Origin: Paracoccaceae bacterium
Lineage (GTDB): Bacteria; Pseudomonadota; Alphaproteobacteria; Rhodobacterales; Rhodobacteraceae
Direction: 5' to 3'
Length of the DNA stretch: 64,000 nt
Assembly: GCA_024742835.1 (NCBI GenBank)
Contig: JANSXS010000008.1
Coordinates: forward strand, 36,493-100,492
Shown here one piece after another: positions 9,145 to 18,174 of this stretch (position 1 is the first letter of the stretch; each line of letters opens with the position of its first letter). The notes beneath the pieces are model-generated. The model made no database searches, had not been told where the DNA came from, and was given only the letters and a program-made list of their open reading frames with translations. A program made the position numbers and the translations under genes.

Positions 9145-10221
9145 ATGAACCAGCCCCACTCCGGCGATGACGAAGTGTCAGACATACGCCTGTCCTGCCG
9201 GAATATCTGGAAAGTCTATGGCAAGAATGCGGGTGGCTATTTCCAAACCGCCCCTGATGAACCCGCGGCGCTGGTTGAGCGCATTCGGGCGGATGGGGCC
9301 ATCCCGGCGGCGGCAAATGTCAGCTTTGATGTCCGCGTGGGCGAGATTTTCGTCATCATGGGCTTGTCCGGGTCGGGCAAATCCACCGTGGTGCGGTGTT
9401 TGTCGCGGTTGGTCGAGCCGACACACGGGCGCATCACGCTCAATGGCGATGATCTTCTGGCGCAATCCCCCAAGGAGATGATTCAGATCCGCCGCCATAA
9501 GATCGGCATGGTGTTCCAGAATTTCGGCCTGATGCCGCATCTGTCGGTTTACGACAATATCGCCTTTCCCCTCAGCCTTCAGGGAGAGACGCGGGCCGAT
9601 ATCCGCGCGCAGGTGGACAAGGTGATAGAGCTTGTGGGCCTGCGCGGGCGCGAAAACAGCTATCCGCATCAACTGTCAGGTGGACAGCAACAGCGCGTAG
9701 GTATCGCCCGCTCGCTGGCGGTCGATCCGGACCTGTGGCTACTTGATGAGCCGTTCTCGGCGCTCGATCCGCTGATCCGGCGGCAGATGCAGGATGAATT
9801 CCTGCGCATTCAGAACGATCTGCGCAAATCCATCGTCTTCATCACCCATGATTTCCTTGAGGCGCTGCGCGTGGCGGATCGCATGATGATCATGCGCGGC
9901 GGGCAGGTGGTGCAGACCGGCACCCCCGCCGAGCTGATCACCAACCCGGCGGATGATTACGTGGCCGAATTCACCAATGACGTGCCCCTTGCGCGCGTGC
10001 TGACCGCCGCAGAGGTGATCGACAAGGCCGCGCGTGCGGCCGACGGGCTGGACAGGATCGCCGCGGACATGCCGGTGGAAACCCTGTTGCCGATGCTGGC
10101 CGAACATCCCCAAGGGCTGATGGCGGAACGTGACGGTTTGGCGCTGGGCGTTGTGACCGCGCAAAGCGTGATCGCCGCGCTGGCCCGGCACGCGGGCCGC
10201 ACCGAGGCTGCCACGCCATGA
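9145..10221 (+). CDS. ABC transporter ATPase, glycine betaine/proline (ProV) type
   Basis: 358 residues. Walker A is GLSGSGKST (about residue 73), the signature is LSGGQQQR and Walker B is LWLLDEPFSALD. The N-terminus has the ProV-type insert before the P-loop (GGYFQTAPDEPAALVERIR). About 80 residues after the ATPase core resemble a partial CBS-like regulatory tail as found in ProV/OpuAA. It couples ATP hydrolysis to the permease encoded by the next gene, which it overlaps by four bases (ATGA). Confidence 0.95.
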   Translation: MNQPHSGDDEVSDIRLSCRNIWKVYGKNAGGYFQTAPDEPAALVERIRADGAIPAAANVSFDVRVGEIFVIMGLSGSGKSTVVRCLSRLVEPTHGRITLNGDDLLAQSPKEMIQIRRHKIGMVFQNFGLMPHLSVYDNIAFPLSLQGETRADIRAQVDKVIELVGLRGRENSYPHQLSGGQQQRVGIARSLAVDPDLWLLDEPFSALDPLIRRQMQDEFLRIQNDLRKSIVFITHDFLEALRVADRMMIMRGGQVVQTGTPAELITNPADDYVAEFTNDVPLARVLTAAEVIDKAARAADGLDRIAADMPVETLLPMLAEHPQGLMAERDGLALGVVTAQSVIAALARHAGRTEAATP

Positions 10222-12281
10222 GCGGCATCGCGGCGCGACGGGTTCATTGGGCATGGTTCGCCCTGATCGGGTTGACGCTGGCGGTGCTGGCCGCGCGCGA
10301 CAGCCTTGGCGCGCTGATGGTCTTTCCCGAAACCTGGGTCTTGCCGATGACGGCGTGGTTCAACGCGGGCATGGATGTGGTCGTGGCGCAGACCGGCCCG
10401 TTTTTTCGTGGCATCTCGCGCGCGCTGGCGGTGCCGATGGGCTGGATCCGGGATCTGCTGCAATGGATGCCGTGGACGCTGACGCTAAGTCTTCTGACGC
10501 TCGCCTCTTATGCGGTATCTGGCTGGAAGCTGGCGTTTTTTACCGCGCTGGCCGTGTTTTACATGGTGGTCATCGGCTATTGGGCGGAATCGATGAATTC
10601 GCTGGCGCTGGTAGTGATGTCGGTGCCGATGGCAGTTCTCCTCGGCTTTCTTGTCGGCACGGCGGCCTATTATTCCGCCCGCGCCGACCGGGTGATCGCG
10701 CCCACGATGGATGTGCTGCAAACGATTCCCGTCTTTGCCTACCTGCTGCCGATCCTGCTGTTGTTCGGCTTTGGCCCCGTCGTGGGGCTGATCGCGTCGA
10801 TCCTTTACGCGGTACCGCCGATGGTGCGCAACACCACGCTGGGTCTGCGCCGGGTGAACCCCGAGGTGATCGAGGCGGGCATGATGGCCGGGGCCACGCC
10901 CTTGCAGATGTTCTGGCGCGTGCGCGTGCCAAGCGCGTTGCGGCAGATCCTTCTGGGCATCAACCAGACGATGATGGCGGCGTTTTCGATGATCATCATC
11001 GCGTCCATCATCGGCGGCACCGCGGATATCGGCTGGGAAGTCCTGTCGACCATGCGCAAGGCGGAGTTTGGCGAAAGCATCCTTGCCGGTATCGTGATCG
11101 CGCTGATGGCGATGGTGATGGACCGCATGACCGCGCGCGCCGCCAATGCAAGCCGCGCAGACGACGCGCCGGATGACCCTTGGTCGCGCTACCGTTACTG
11201 GGTCATTGCCGTGGTCATGACAGTGACGATCCTGGTAGCGTCGCGGCTGCTGCCATTCCTGCACACCTATCCCGAAACGTGGGAGGTTTACCCCGCGCAA
11301 ATGCTGAATGATTGGCTGACCTATGTGCTGGTGGAATTTTCCGACACGATCAAGTCGATCAAGACGGTGGCGCTGTTCTATATCATGCTGCCGGTGAAGA
11401 TGGGTCTGGAACAGACCGTCAGCCCGTTTTCCTGGGGCTTCGCGCTGACGCCGACGCTCAAGACCGGCTATGCGGTGCTGGCGCTGGCGGGTGCGGTCTG
11501 GTTCGGGCTGCGCGGGCGGGTGGGGGCTGCGGTCCTTGTCGCTGGTCTGGCGATCTTGCTGTATTTCGGACTGACACGGCTGCCCTGGCCCTCGATCATG
11601 GGGGTGGTGATGCTGCTGGCTTGGCAGGTAGGTGGCTCGCGGCTGGCGCTTGGAACCGGCGCGGGCATGGCGTTTCTGCTGCTCGCGGGCGTGTGGCCAG
11701 AGGCGATGCTGTCGGTCTATCTGTGCGGTATCGCGGTGGTGCTGTCCTTCACCCTTGGCACGATGCTGGGCATTCTTGCGTCGGAGAACGATACCGTCTC
11801 GGCCATCCTGCGCCCGATCAACGACACGCTGCAAACCATGCCGCCTTTCGTGCTTCTGATCCCTTTCGTGATGATCTTCAAATTGGGGGATTTCACCGCG
11901 CTTCTGGCGATCATCTCTTACGCCATCGTGCCGTCGATCCGCTATGCTGAACACGGGCTGCGCAATATCGCGCCCGAGGTGATAGAGGCCGCCGAGGCGT
12001 CGGGTGCGACGCGGCTTCAGATGCTGTGGCGGGTGCGTCTGCCACTGGCGGCGCCGCAACTGATGCTGGGGCTGAACCAGACCATCATGTACGGCATCGC
12101 GATGCTGGTCATCGCGGCGCTGGTGGGTACCAACGGTCTGGGGCAGCGGGTGTATATCGGGCTGAGCAACGGCGATTTTGGCACTGGCATGATCGCCGGG
12201 ATCGGCATGGCGATCATCGCCATGATCGCCGACCGCATCACGCAGGCCTATAGCCGCAAGGTGCAGCCCGCGGCGCGCTAG
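10218..12281 (+). CDS. ABC transporter permease with two fused BPD domains (ProW type)
   Basis: 687 residues, about twice the usual ProW length, because two permease domains are joined in one chain. The two cytoplasmic EAA loops are similar: VIEAGMMAGATPLQMFWRVR near residue 217 and VIEAAEASGATRLQMLWRVR near 587. Each sits in a block of about six membrane segments. With the ATPase and binding protein it forms an inner-membrane importer, probably for a compatible solute or methylated amine. The stop codon shares the palindrome CTAG with the stop of the opposite-strand bchO, so no separate terminator fits between the two. Confidence 0.93.
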   Translation: MSGIAARRVHWAWFALIGLTLAVLAARDSLGALMVFPETWVLPMTAWFNAGMDVVVAQTGPFFRGISRALAVPMGWIRDLLQWMPWTLTLSLLTLASYAVSGWKLAFFTALAVFYMVVIGYWAESMNSLALVVMSVPMAVLLGFLVGTAAYYSARADRVIAPTMDVLQTIPVFAYLLPILLLFGFGPVVGLIASILYAVPPMVRNTTLGLRRVNPEVIEAGMMAGATPLQMFWRVRVPSALRQILLGINQTMMAAFSMIIIASIIGGTADIGWEVLSTMRKAEFGESILAGIVIALMAMVMDRMTARAANASRADDAPDDPWSRYRYWVIAVVMTVTILVASRLLPFLHTYPETWEVYPAQMLNDWLTYVLVEFSDTIKSIKTVALFYIMLPVKMGLEQTVSPFSWGFALTPTLKTGYAVLALAGAVWFGLRGRVGAAVLVAGLAILLYFGLTRLPWPSIMGVVMLLAWQVGGSRLALGTGAGMAFLLLAGVWPEAMLSVYLCGIAVVLSFTLGTMLGILASENDTVSAILRPINDTLQTMPPFVLLIPFVMIFKLGDFTALLAIISYAIVPSIRYAEHGLRNIAPEVIEAAEASGATRLQMLWRVRLPLAAPQLMLGLNQTIMYGIAMLVIAALVGTNGLGQRVYIGLSNGDFGTGMIAGIGMAIIAMIADRITQAYSRKVQPAAR

Positions 12282-13153
12282 CGCTGGGTATTGTCGCAGA
12301 AATCAAGGATAAGTTTGGCGACTCTTTCCGGCTCTTCCTCATGTGCGAGATGCCCTAAACCGGCAAGCTGCCGGGTTTCGGCGTTGGGCAGCTTTTGGGC
12401 GGCACGGACCGACACATCGGGCGGCACAGCCTTGTCCTTTTCGCCGGTGATCAGCAGGCAGGGTGCGGTGATGTCGCCCATCCTTTGCCAGAGCGCATCG
12501 GTGTTCCAGTTTGCCATCATCTGCAACGTGCCGTCGATATGGTCGCGGTCCGACAGGAGGCGCGCGTAATAGCTAAGGCTTTCTTCTGACAGGGCCGATC
12601 CGGTGGACCCTATCACGTTGCGCGCCCTGTCGGGCCGCGCGCCGCCCATCGCAAACGCGTAAGAGGTGAGTGGGTTCAGCGCGAGCATCTTGGCCAGCGC
12701 CGGGAAAAGCCAGCTTGCCACGCCTTCGAACCGGTCAAGGGCGGCGTTGATCCCCACCAGGCGCGGCGGGCTGCCATCGGTCGCCGTCAGGCGTGTCGCC
12801 AGGTCCAGCGCCACGGCCCCACCCGCCGAATGCCCGATGATTCCCTCTGGCTGCCAGCCCTGCGCATCGCAAAGCGTGGCGATATCCTCTGCCGTCTTGG
12901 TCAGGCCAAAGCGCGCCCGGCTGCCGGGCCGGGTAAATCCGTGACCGGGCAGGTCCAGAGCCAAGACATGATGCCGCGCGGCCAGCGGGGGAATGACATC
13001 GCGCCAGCTATGGGTGGTCGCTCCTGCACCATGTAAAAGCAGCAGCGTTGGCCCCTCGCCGGTTTCCTGCACATGCCAGTCATGCGGGCGGTGGCGGATT
13101 CGGTGCGAAAGGTGGCTAAGCGGCCAGTCCTTGAGATCGCGGGCCCAATCCAT
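12278..13153 (-). CDS. bchO: Alpha/beta hydrolase BchO, photosynthesis-cluster protein
   Basis: 291 residues from the ATG at 13153 (M-D-W-A-R-D), the usual BchO opening, 4 bp after the bchD stop. The alpha/beta hydrolase fold has the oxyanion loop LLLLHGAGATTHSWR, nucleophile elbow GHSAGG and a C-terminal catalytic His in GLGHLAHEE. BchO travels with bchI and bchD in purple bacteria. Its exact role beside Mg chelatase is not settled; it may handle a magnesium-porphyrin or chelatase intermediate. It is last in the leftward crtA-bchI-bchD-bchO operon. Confidence 0.92.
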   Translation of the reverse strand: MDWARDLKDWPLSHLSHRIRHRPHDWHVQETGEGPTLLLLHGAGATTHSWRDVIPPLAARHHVLALDLPGHGFTRPGSRARFGLTKTAEDIATLCDAQGWQPEGIIGHSAGGAVALDLATRLTATDGSPPRLVGINAALDRFEGVASWLFPALAKMLALNPLTSYAFAMGGARPDRARNVIGSTGSALSEESLSYYARLLSDRDHIDGTLQMMANWNTDALWQRMGDITAPCLLITGEKDKAVPPDVSVRAAQKLPNAETRQLAGLGHLAHEEEPERVAKLILDFCDNTQR

Positions 13154-13157
13154 CGCG

Positions 13158-14807
13158 CTAGCTGTCCAGCGCGGCGCTGACCGCTGTGGAAATACCGCGC
13201 GCATCGGCGCGGGGCAGGGCGATATAGCGCGCGCCCAGCCGGGCGGCGATATTGCGCGCCTGTTCGGCGGGCCGGTTGGAGGTGTCGATCAGCACGCCCG
13301 TGATGCCGCGCGCATATAGCCCCGCTGCAACGGCTTCCGCGTCTTCCAGCGCGGCCTTGCGTCCGGGTTCCCCCGATAGCGGGATATTTGCGCGCCCGTC
13401 GGTCAAGAGCACCAGCATCGGTGTCAGGCCACGACCGGCAGCATGACCGGCAAGTTCCGTGGCCGCGACAAGCCCGGCGGCCAGCGGCGTGCCACCCCCG
13501 CCGGGTAGCGAGGCGAGTTGACGTTTCGCCTGCACCAGCGAGCGGGTGGGCGGCAGAAGCTCGTCCGCGCGGTCGCCGCGAAAGGCGATGAGGGCCACCT
13601 GATCGCGCCGCGCATAGGCTTGCGCAAGCATCAGTTCCACCGCGCCTTTCGCCTCGTTCAGCCGCGCCACGGCGGCGGAGCCCGACGCGTCTACCGCGAA
13701 GATCAGCAAGCGGTCCGAGCGGTCCTCGAACCGTTTCAGTCGGATGTCGCCGGGATGGATGATGATGGCGCGATGGGCGTTGGCCTCGGTCCGGCGCAGG
13801 GTCTGCCACGGGGCGGCTGCGCGCAGGGTCGCCACCGTGTCGATCCGGGCCTGTGCATCGGGCCGTCCGGGGCGCGAGGGCAGGGGGCGGCCGCGCCGGT
13901 TGCCCGCCCGCCGGTTGCCCGCGCCCGACCCAGACGCGGCGGCGCGATTGCGTTTGGCGGTGCGTTCAAGAATATCGGCAGGTAAAAGCGCGGCGATGGC
14001 CTGCACAAGGATATCCTCGGGAATATCGGGCGCGCTCTGGTCCTCGCCCTCGCGGTCGGTGTCGTCCGGTGGGCTTTGCTCTGGCTGCTCCGGCTCGGGT
14101 TCTGGCTCCTGCGGGATCTGCGTGGCGCGCGAGGGATAGACCAGCTCGGCGGCTTCACGCAGGTGATCATCCGTCACCTCGGGACAGTCATCAAGAGCGG
14201 CCAGCGCGCGCGCCGCGCGCAGCGCGAAAAGCGGTGCGCGCAGGCTGTCGATGCCGAACCGCGCGGCCAGAGCCGTGAGCGCGGGCAGCGTATCGTCCGG
14301 CGTGATCACCTGTGCCAGACGCGCGCGCGCGTCGTCCAGATCGGCGGGGGCGGGCAGCATGATCGGGCTGCCGCGCCCCTCTTCCGGCTCGATATGAAAG
14401 GCCAGCCTGTCAGTCAGCGCGTCGGGCAGGCGCTCTTCCGGCCCGGTGCCTTCGTCCAGTGCGATCAGACTGTGACCGGTGCGCTGATCGAGGATGCGCG
14501 ACAGCCGCGCGGCAAGGCCGGGGCTGGTGCGTTCTGCCATGGTCAGGATCAGCCGGCAGGGCGTGTCGATCAGGCCGGGGTCGGCAATGGGCCGCCCCTC
14601 TGCCAAGGACGCGGCGATATTGAGCCCGCCGAAAAGCTGCGTGTCGGAAATGGCGGGATGGATGCGCCGCGCCTCACCCGGCAGGCGGGCGAGGGCCGTC
14701 TCGAACATCTCGCGGGCAGGGCCAAAGCGGGCGCGCAGGCAAAGCCCGCCAAGCCCGCCGGGATCCAGCGCCAGCGCCGCCAGTGCACGGGCGGCGGGCG
14801 TCGTCAT
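13158..14807 (-). CDS. bchD: Magnesium chelatase subunit D
   Basis: 549 residues. An N-terminal AAA-like region without a good Walker A is followed by an acidic, proline-rich linker (EPEPEPEQPEQSPPDD, about residue 230) and a C-terminal von Willebrand A domain. The VWA metal site reads VDASGSA near residue 372. With BchI and BchH it inserts Mg into protoporphyrin IX, the first step toward bacteriochlorophyll. The start overlaps the bchI stop by four bases. BchH is not in the window. Confidence 0.97.
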   Translation of the reverse strand: MTTPAARALAALALDPGGLGGLCLRARFGPAREMFETALARLPGEARRIHPAISDTQLFGGLNIAASLAEGRPIADPGLIDTPCRLILTMAERTSPGLAARLSRILDQRTGHSLIALDEGTGPEERLPDALTDRLAFHIEPEEGRGSPIMLPAPADLDDARARLAQVITPDDTLPALTALAARFGIDSLRAPLFALRAARALAALDDCPEVTDDHLREAAELVYPSRATQIPQEPEPEPEQPEQSPPDDTDREGEDQSAPDIPEDILVQAIAALLPADILERTAKRNRAAASGSGAGNRRAGNRRGRPLPSRPGRPDAQARIDTVATLRAAAPWQTLRRTEANAHRAIIIHPGDIRLKRFEDRSDRLLIFAVDASGSAAVARLNEAKGAVELMLAQAYARRDQVALIAFRGDRADELLPPTRSLVQAKRQLASLPGGGGTPLAAGLVAATELAGHAAGRGLTPMLVLLTDGRANIPLSGEPGRKAALEDAEAVAAGLYARGITGVLIDTSNRPAEQARNIAARLGARYIALPRADARGISTAVSAALDS

Positions 14808-15808
14808 TGCAGCACGTCCGCCACCGCGCGGTTGACGCGCGCGCCCGATCCCGCCTCGTCCAACGGGTCGCGGCGCAAACGGTGCGCCAAGGCCAGCGGC
14901 GCCACGCGGGCCAGATGATCGCGATCCACGGCGGCGGCCCCCTCATAGGCGGCCAGTGCGCGGGCGGCGCGCAACAGCGTGAGTTCGCCGCGCAAACCGT
15001 CTGTGCCAAGCGACAGGGCAAGCTGCGCGCAGTCGCGCAGGATCGATTCCGGTGCGTCGGTCTGGCGCAGCGCCGCGCGGGCGGCAAGGATGGCATCGCG
15101 GATCTGCGTGTCTTCGGCCTGCCAATGAGCCATGAAGGTGTCGTAATCGGTCTCGAACGCATCTCGGCGGCGGATCACCTCGATCCGCTCGTCGATATCG
15201 GTGGGTGAGCCAACTTCGACCGACAAGCCGAACCGGTCCAGCAATTGTGGCCGCAGCTCGCCCTCTTCGGGGTTGCCGGAGCCGACCAGCACGAAGCGCG
15301 CGGGATGACGGATGGACAGACCCTCACGCTCTACCGCGTTGGTGCCCGATTGTGCCACGTCGAGCAGCAGGTCGACGATGTGATCCTCCAGCAGGTTGAC
15401 CTCGTCAATATAAAGGTACCCGCGATTGGCCCGCGCCAGAAGCCCCGGCTCGAACGCCTTTTCCCCGCGCGTGAGCGCACGTTCGATATCCAGCGCGCCG
15501 GTCACGCGGTCCTCGGTCACGCCAAGGGGCAGATCCACCACGGGGGTGGGGCGTTCCACCATGTCGCGGTCGGCCACCTCTGCCCAGTCGGGGATATCGG
15601 CGGCATCGGCGGAATTGACTGGACAGCCCGCGATCTGCCGGATCGGCGGTAACAGGGCCGCAAGCGCGCGCACGGCGGTGGATTTGCCGGTGCCACGGTC
15701 GCCGAACACCAGAACGCCGCCAAGACCGGGGTCGATGGCGGTCAGGATCAGCGCCTGTTTCATGTCGTCTTGTCCGACGATGGCGGAGAATGGGAAAGCT
15801 GTCTTCAT
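14804..15808 (-). CDS. bchI: Magnesium chelatase ATPase subunit I
   Basis: 334 residues from the ATG at 15808 (M-K-T-A-F-P-F), which overlaps the crtA stop by four bases; the frame extends further upstream but only into crtA. AAA+ features are Walker A GDRGTGKST (residues 36-44), Walker B-type YIDEVNLLEDHIVDLLLDVA and sensor segment FVLVGSGNPEEGELRPQLLD. It forms the hexameric ATPase ring that drives Mg insertion with BchD. Confidence 0.97.
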   Translation of the reverse strand: MKTAFPFSAIVGQDDMKQALILTAIDPGLGGVLVFGDRGTGKSTAVRALAALLPPIRQIAGCPVNSADAADIPDWAEVADRDMVERPTPVVDLPLGVTEDRVTGALDIERALTRGEKAFEPGLLARANRGYLYIDEVNLLEDHIVDLLLDVAQSGTNAVEREGLSIRHPARFVLVGSGNPEEGELRPQLLDRFGLSVEVGSPTDIDERIEVIRRRDAFETDYDTFMAHWQAEDTQIRDAILAARAALRQTDAPESILRDCAQLALSLGTDGLRGELTLLRAARALAAYEGAAAVDRDHLARVAPLALAHRLRRDPLDEAGSGARVNRAVADVLQ

Positions 15809-16512
15809 GTATTCAGTCCAAGCCGGGCGAGCGGCTTGCCGCCCTCCCATGTGCCGCGCTCTCCAAGGATGGAGAAACGCGCGTAAAGTTCTTCGCGAAA
15901 CCAGTCACCCTCACGCACTGCGCGGATGGCGCGGGCGTGGGGGCCGTCTTCACGGGCGAAGGCGGCCATGCCGCAGGTGTCCGGCCAGACCGAAAAGGTG
16001 ATCTGGTGGAAAAGTGGCACCTCGCCGATGCCGATCTTGAAGGCCACGTTTTCATCTGCGCCGATCATCGACGAGATATCGGGTACCCGGTTCCAGAACC
16101 GCAGGGCGGCACCGGGGCGCACGGTGGCGCGCGTCAGCGCCGCAACAGGGCCGGATTGGCTGGATGGGGTGACTTCGAAGGGCGATTGCCCCGACCACGC
16201 CCCGCGCGCCGATATGGGGCACAGGAACAGGGTATAGGATTCGCTGGCCCGTGCGCGGTAGCGGCGAAATATATCAGCCTCTCTTGTCCGGGCGCGGGCG
16301 GTTTCAGGGTCTGGCCAGGTGGCAAGGATCGCGTAAACGCCGGTATTGGGAATGGGGGTAAAGCCTTCGCCGGTGCCCGAGCCGCAGAGTTTCCAGAATC
16401 CGATGCCCGGCACGCGCGCGACCGCAGGCCGCGCAAGCCCCATCATGGCAAAGGCCCAAAGCCTGTCAAAGCCCGGTTTGAACCGGAAAAAGCTGAGACT
16501 GACGGTTTGCAT
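15805..16512 (-). CDS. crtA: Spheroidene monooxygenase
   Basis: 235 residues from the ATG at 16512 with a GAGGAGAGG ribosome site. It opens with QTVSLSFFRFKP, and central segments such as RFWNRVPDISSMIGADENVA are typical of CrtA. It oxidises spheroidene to spheroidenone with O2, the reaction that gives aerobic Rhodobacterales their pink-red colour. It is first in the leftward crtA-bchI-bchD-bchO operon and divergent from crtI over a region with two PpsR-type operators. Confidence 0.95.
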   Translation of the reverse strand: MQTVSLSFFRFKPGFDRLWAFAMMGLARPAVARVPGIGFWKLCGSGTGEGFTPIPNTGVYAILATWPDPETARARTREADIFRRYRARASESYTLFLCPISARGAWSGQSPFEVTPSSQSGPVAALTRATVRPGAALRFWNRVPDISSMIGADENVAFKIGIGEVPLFHQITFSVWPDTCGMAAFAREDGPHARAIRAVREGDWFREELYARFSILGERGTWEGGKPLARLGLNT

Positions 16513-16534
16513 GGCCTGCCTCTCCTCGTGAAAC

Positions 16535-16552
16535 TGTCCACTATTATTGACA
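16535..16552. promoter_or_regulatory. PpsR/CrtJ-type operator, crtA side
   Basis: Perfect TGT-N12-ACA palindrome 23 bp upstream of the crtA start. This motif is the known site of PpsR/CrtJ, the redox and light responsive repressor of photosynthesis genes. The ppsR gene itself is not in the window. Confidence 0.85.
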
Positions 16553-16588
16553 TGGTTTGTGCGGGCAGAAAAGGTCTGCAATGCGAGA

Positions 16589-16617
16589 TTGTCAATTTAA
16601 CTAGACACATGTAGTCT
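16589..16617 (+). promoter_or_regulatory. Predicted crtI promoter overlapping a PpsR operator
   Basis: A sigma70-like pair TTGTCA (16589-16594) and TAGTCT (16612-16617) is spaced 17 bp. Transcription would begin near 16624. The -35 is embedded in the PpsR-type palindrome at 16590-16607, so repressor binding would block RNA polymerase directly. Confidence 0.6.
16590..16607. promoter_or_regulatory. PpsR/CrtJ-type operator, crtI side
   Basis: Perfect TGT-N12-ACA palindrome, 37 bp from the crtA-side operator. Pairs of such sites are needed for cooperative PpsR binding. It overlaps the predicted crtI -35. Confidence 0.85.
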
Positions 16618-16647
16618 ACCCTTATGTTGACACGTCTTGATCCGGAA

Positions 16648-18174
16648 ATGAAACAAGCCGCAGAGGCCGCAAAGCGGCCTCATGCGATCGTAATAGGTGC
16701 TGGTCTGGGCGGTCTGGCTTCGGCCATGCGGCTTGGGGCCAAGGGCTACCGCGTCACCGTGCTGGACCGGCTTGACAGCCCCGGCGGGCGCGGATCCAGC
16801 ATCTGGCAAAACGGCCACCGCTTTGATCTGGGGCCGACCATTGTCACGGTTCCACAGGTCTTTCGCGAGCTTTGGCAGGCCTGCGGGCGCGATTTCGACA
16901 AGGATGTCGATCTGCGCCCGATTGATCCCTTCTACGAAATCCGCTGGCCCGATGGCAGCAGCTTTACCGCGCGGCAGGATACCGATGCGATGCGCGCCGA
17001 GGTGGCACGCCTGTCGCCCGGCGATGCGGCGGGATACGAGCGATTCCTCAAGGATAGCGAGGATCGCTACCAGTTCGGATTCGAGGATCTGGGCCGGCGC
17101 CCGATGCACAAGTTCTGGGATCTGGTGAAGGTCTTGCCGAAATTCGCGATGCTGCGCGCGGATCGGTCGGTTTACGCCCATGCCTCAAAGCGCTTCAAGG
17201 ACGAGCGGTTGCGCATGGCGTTTTCGTTTCATCCGCTGTTCATCGGGGGTGACCCGTTCAACGTAACCTCCATGTATATCCTTGTCAGCCATCTCGAAAA
17301 GGAATTCGGGGTGCATTATGCCATGGGTGGGGTCGAGGCGATTGCCAAGGGCATGGCCGGCGTCATTGCCGATCAGGGCGGTGTTGTGCGGCAGGGGGCC
17401 GAGGTTGACGAGATCTTGGTCAAGAACGGTGCGGCCACCGGCGTCAAGCTGACCGGCGGAGAGGCGGTCGCGGCGGATGTCGTGGTGTCCAACTCGGATG
17501 CCGGACATACCTATGACCACCTTTTGCGCAACATGAAAAAGCGGCGTTGGACTGCGCCACGGCTTAAGCGGTCGCGCTGGTCCATGGGGCTGTTCGTTTG
17601 GTATTTCGGCACCAAGGGCACGCGCGACAAATGGCGCGAGGTGGGGCACCACACGATCCTGAACGGCCCGCGATATCAGGGGCTTATCAAGGATATCTTC
17701 ATCAACGGCAAGCTGTCCGAGGACATGAGCATCTATCTGCACCGTCCCACCGTCACCGACCCGACCGCCGCGCCAGAGGGGGACGATACGTTCTACGCGC
17801 TCAGCCCGGTGCCGCATCTGGGTCATGACAATCCGGTGGATTGGTCCGAGATGGCGGAAACATACAAGGCAAACGTCCAGAATGTGCTGGAAAAAGACCT
17901 GCTGCCGGGGCTTGGCGATCATCTGTCGGCCTCCGAGGTGTTCACGCCCGACACGTTTCGCGACCGCTATCTCAGCCCGCATGGCACCGGCTTTTCGCTG
18001 GAGCCGCGCATCCTGCAATCCGCATGGTTCCGTCCGCATAACGTAAGTGAGGAGCTCAAAGGGCTGTACCTGACCGGGGCGGGCACGCATCCCGGCGCGG
18101 GGCTGCCCGGCGTGATTTCCAGCGCCGAGGTGCTGGGCAAGCTGGTACCCGACGCGGTGAAGGTCGCGCCGTGA
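16648..18174 (+). CDS. crtI: Phytoene desaturase
   Basis: 508 residues from ATG 16648 (M-K-Q-A-A-E). An in-frame ATG at 16624 would add eight residues. I prefer the later start because the predicted transcription start falls at about 16624, which would make the earlier ATG leaderless. The FAD dinucleotide-binding motif VIGAGLGGLASAMRL sits near the N-terminus, followed by PGGRGSSI. The C-terminal FAD motif reads LYLTGAGTHPGAGLPGV. It desaturates phytoene to neurosporene (three steps) in the spheroidene pathway. The stop overlaps the GTG start of crtB. Confidence 0.96.
   Translation: MKQAAEAAKRPHAIVIGAGLGGLASAMRLGAKGYRVTVLDRLDSPGGRGSSIWQNGHRFDLGPTIVTVPQVFRELWQACGRDFDKDVDLRPIDPFYEIRWPDGSSFTARQDTDAMRAEVARLSPGDAAGYERFLKDSEDRYQFGFEDLGRRPMHKFWDLVKVLPKFAMLRADRSVYAHASKRFKDERLRMAFSFHPLFIGGDPFNVTSMYILVSHLEKEFGVHYAMGGVEAIAKGMAGVIADQGGVVRQGAEVDEILVKNGAATGVKLTGGEAVAADVVVSNSDAGHTYDHLLRNMKKRRWTAPRLKRSRWSMGLFVWYFGTKGTRDKWREVGHHTILNGPRYQGLIKDIFINGKLSEDMSIYLHRPTVTDPTAAPEGDDTFYALSPVPHLGHDNPVDWSEMAETYKANVQNVLEKDLLPGLGDHLSASEVFTPDTFRDRYLSPHGTGFSLEPRILQSAWFRPHNVSEELKGLYLTGAGTHPGAGLPGVISSAEVLGKLVPDAVKVAP

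Noticed and set aside
10485..12059. 524-codon minus-strand frame inside the ABC permease gene
   Set aside because: Shadow of the permease; composition rich in Arg, His and Gln, no family.
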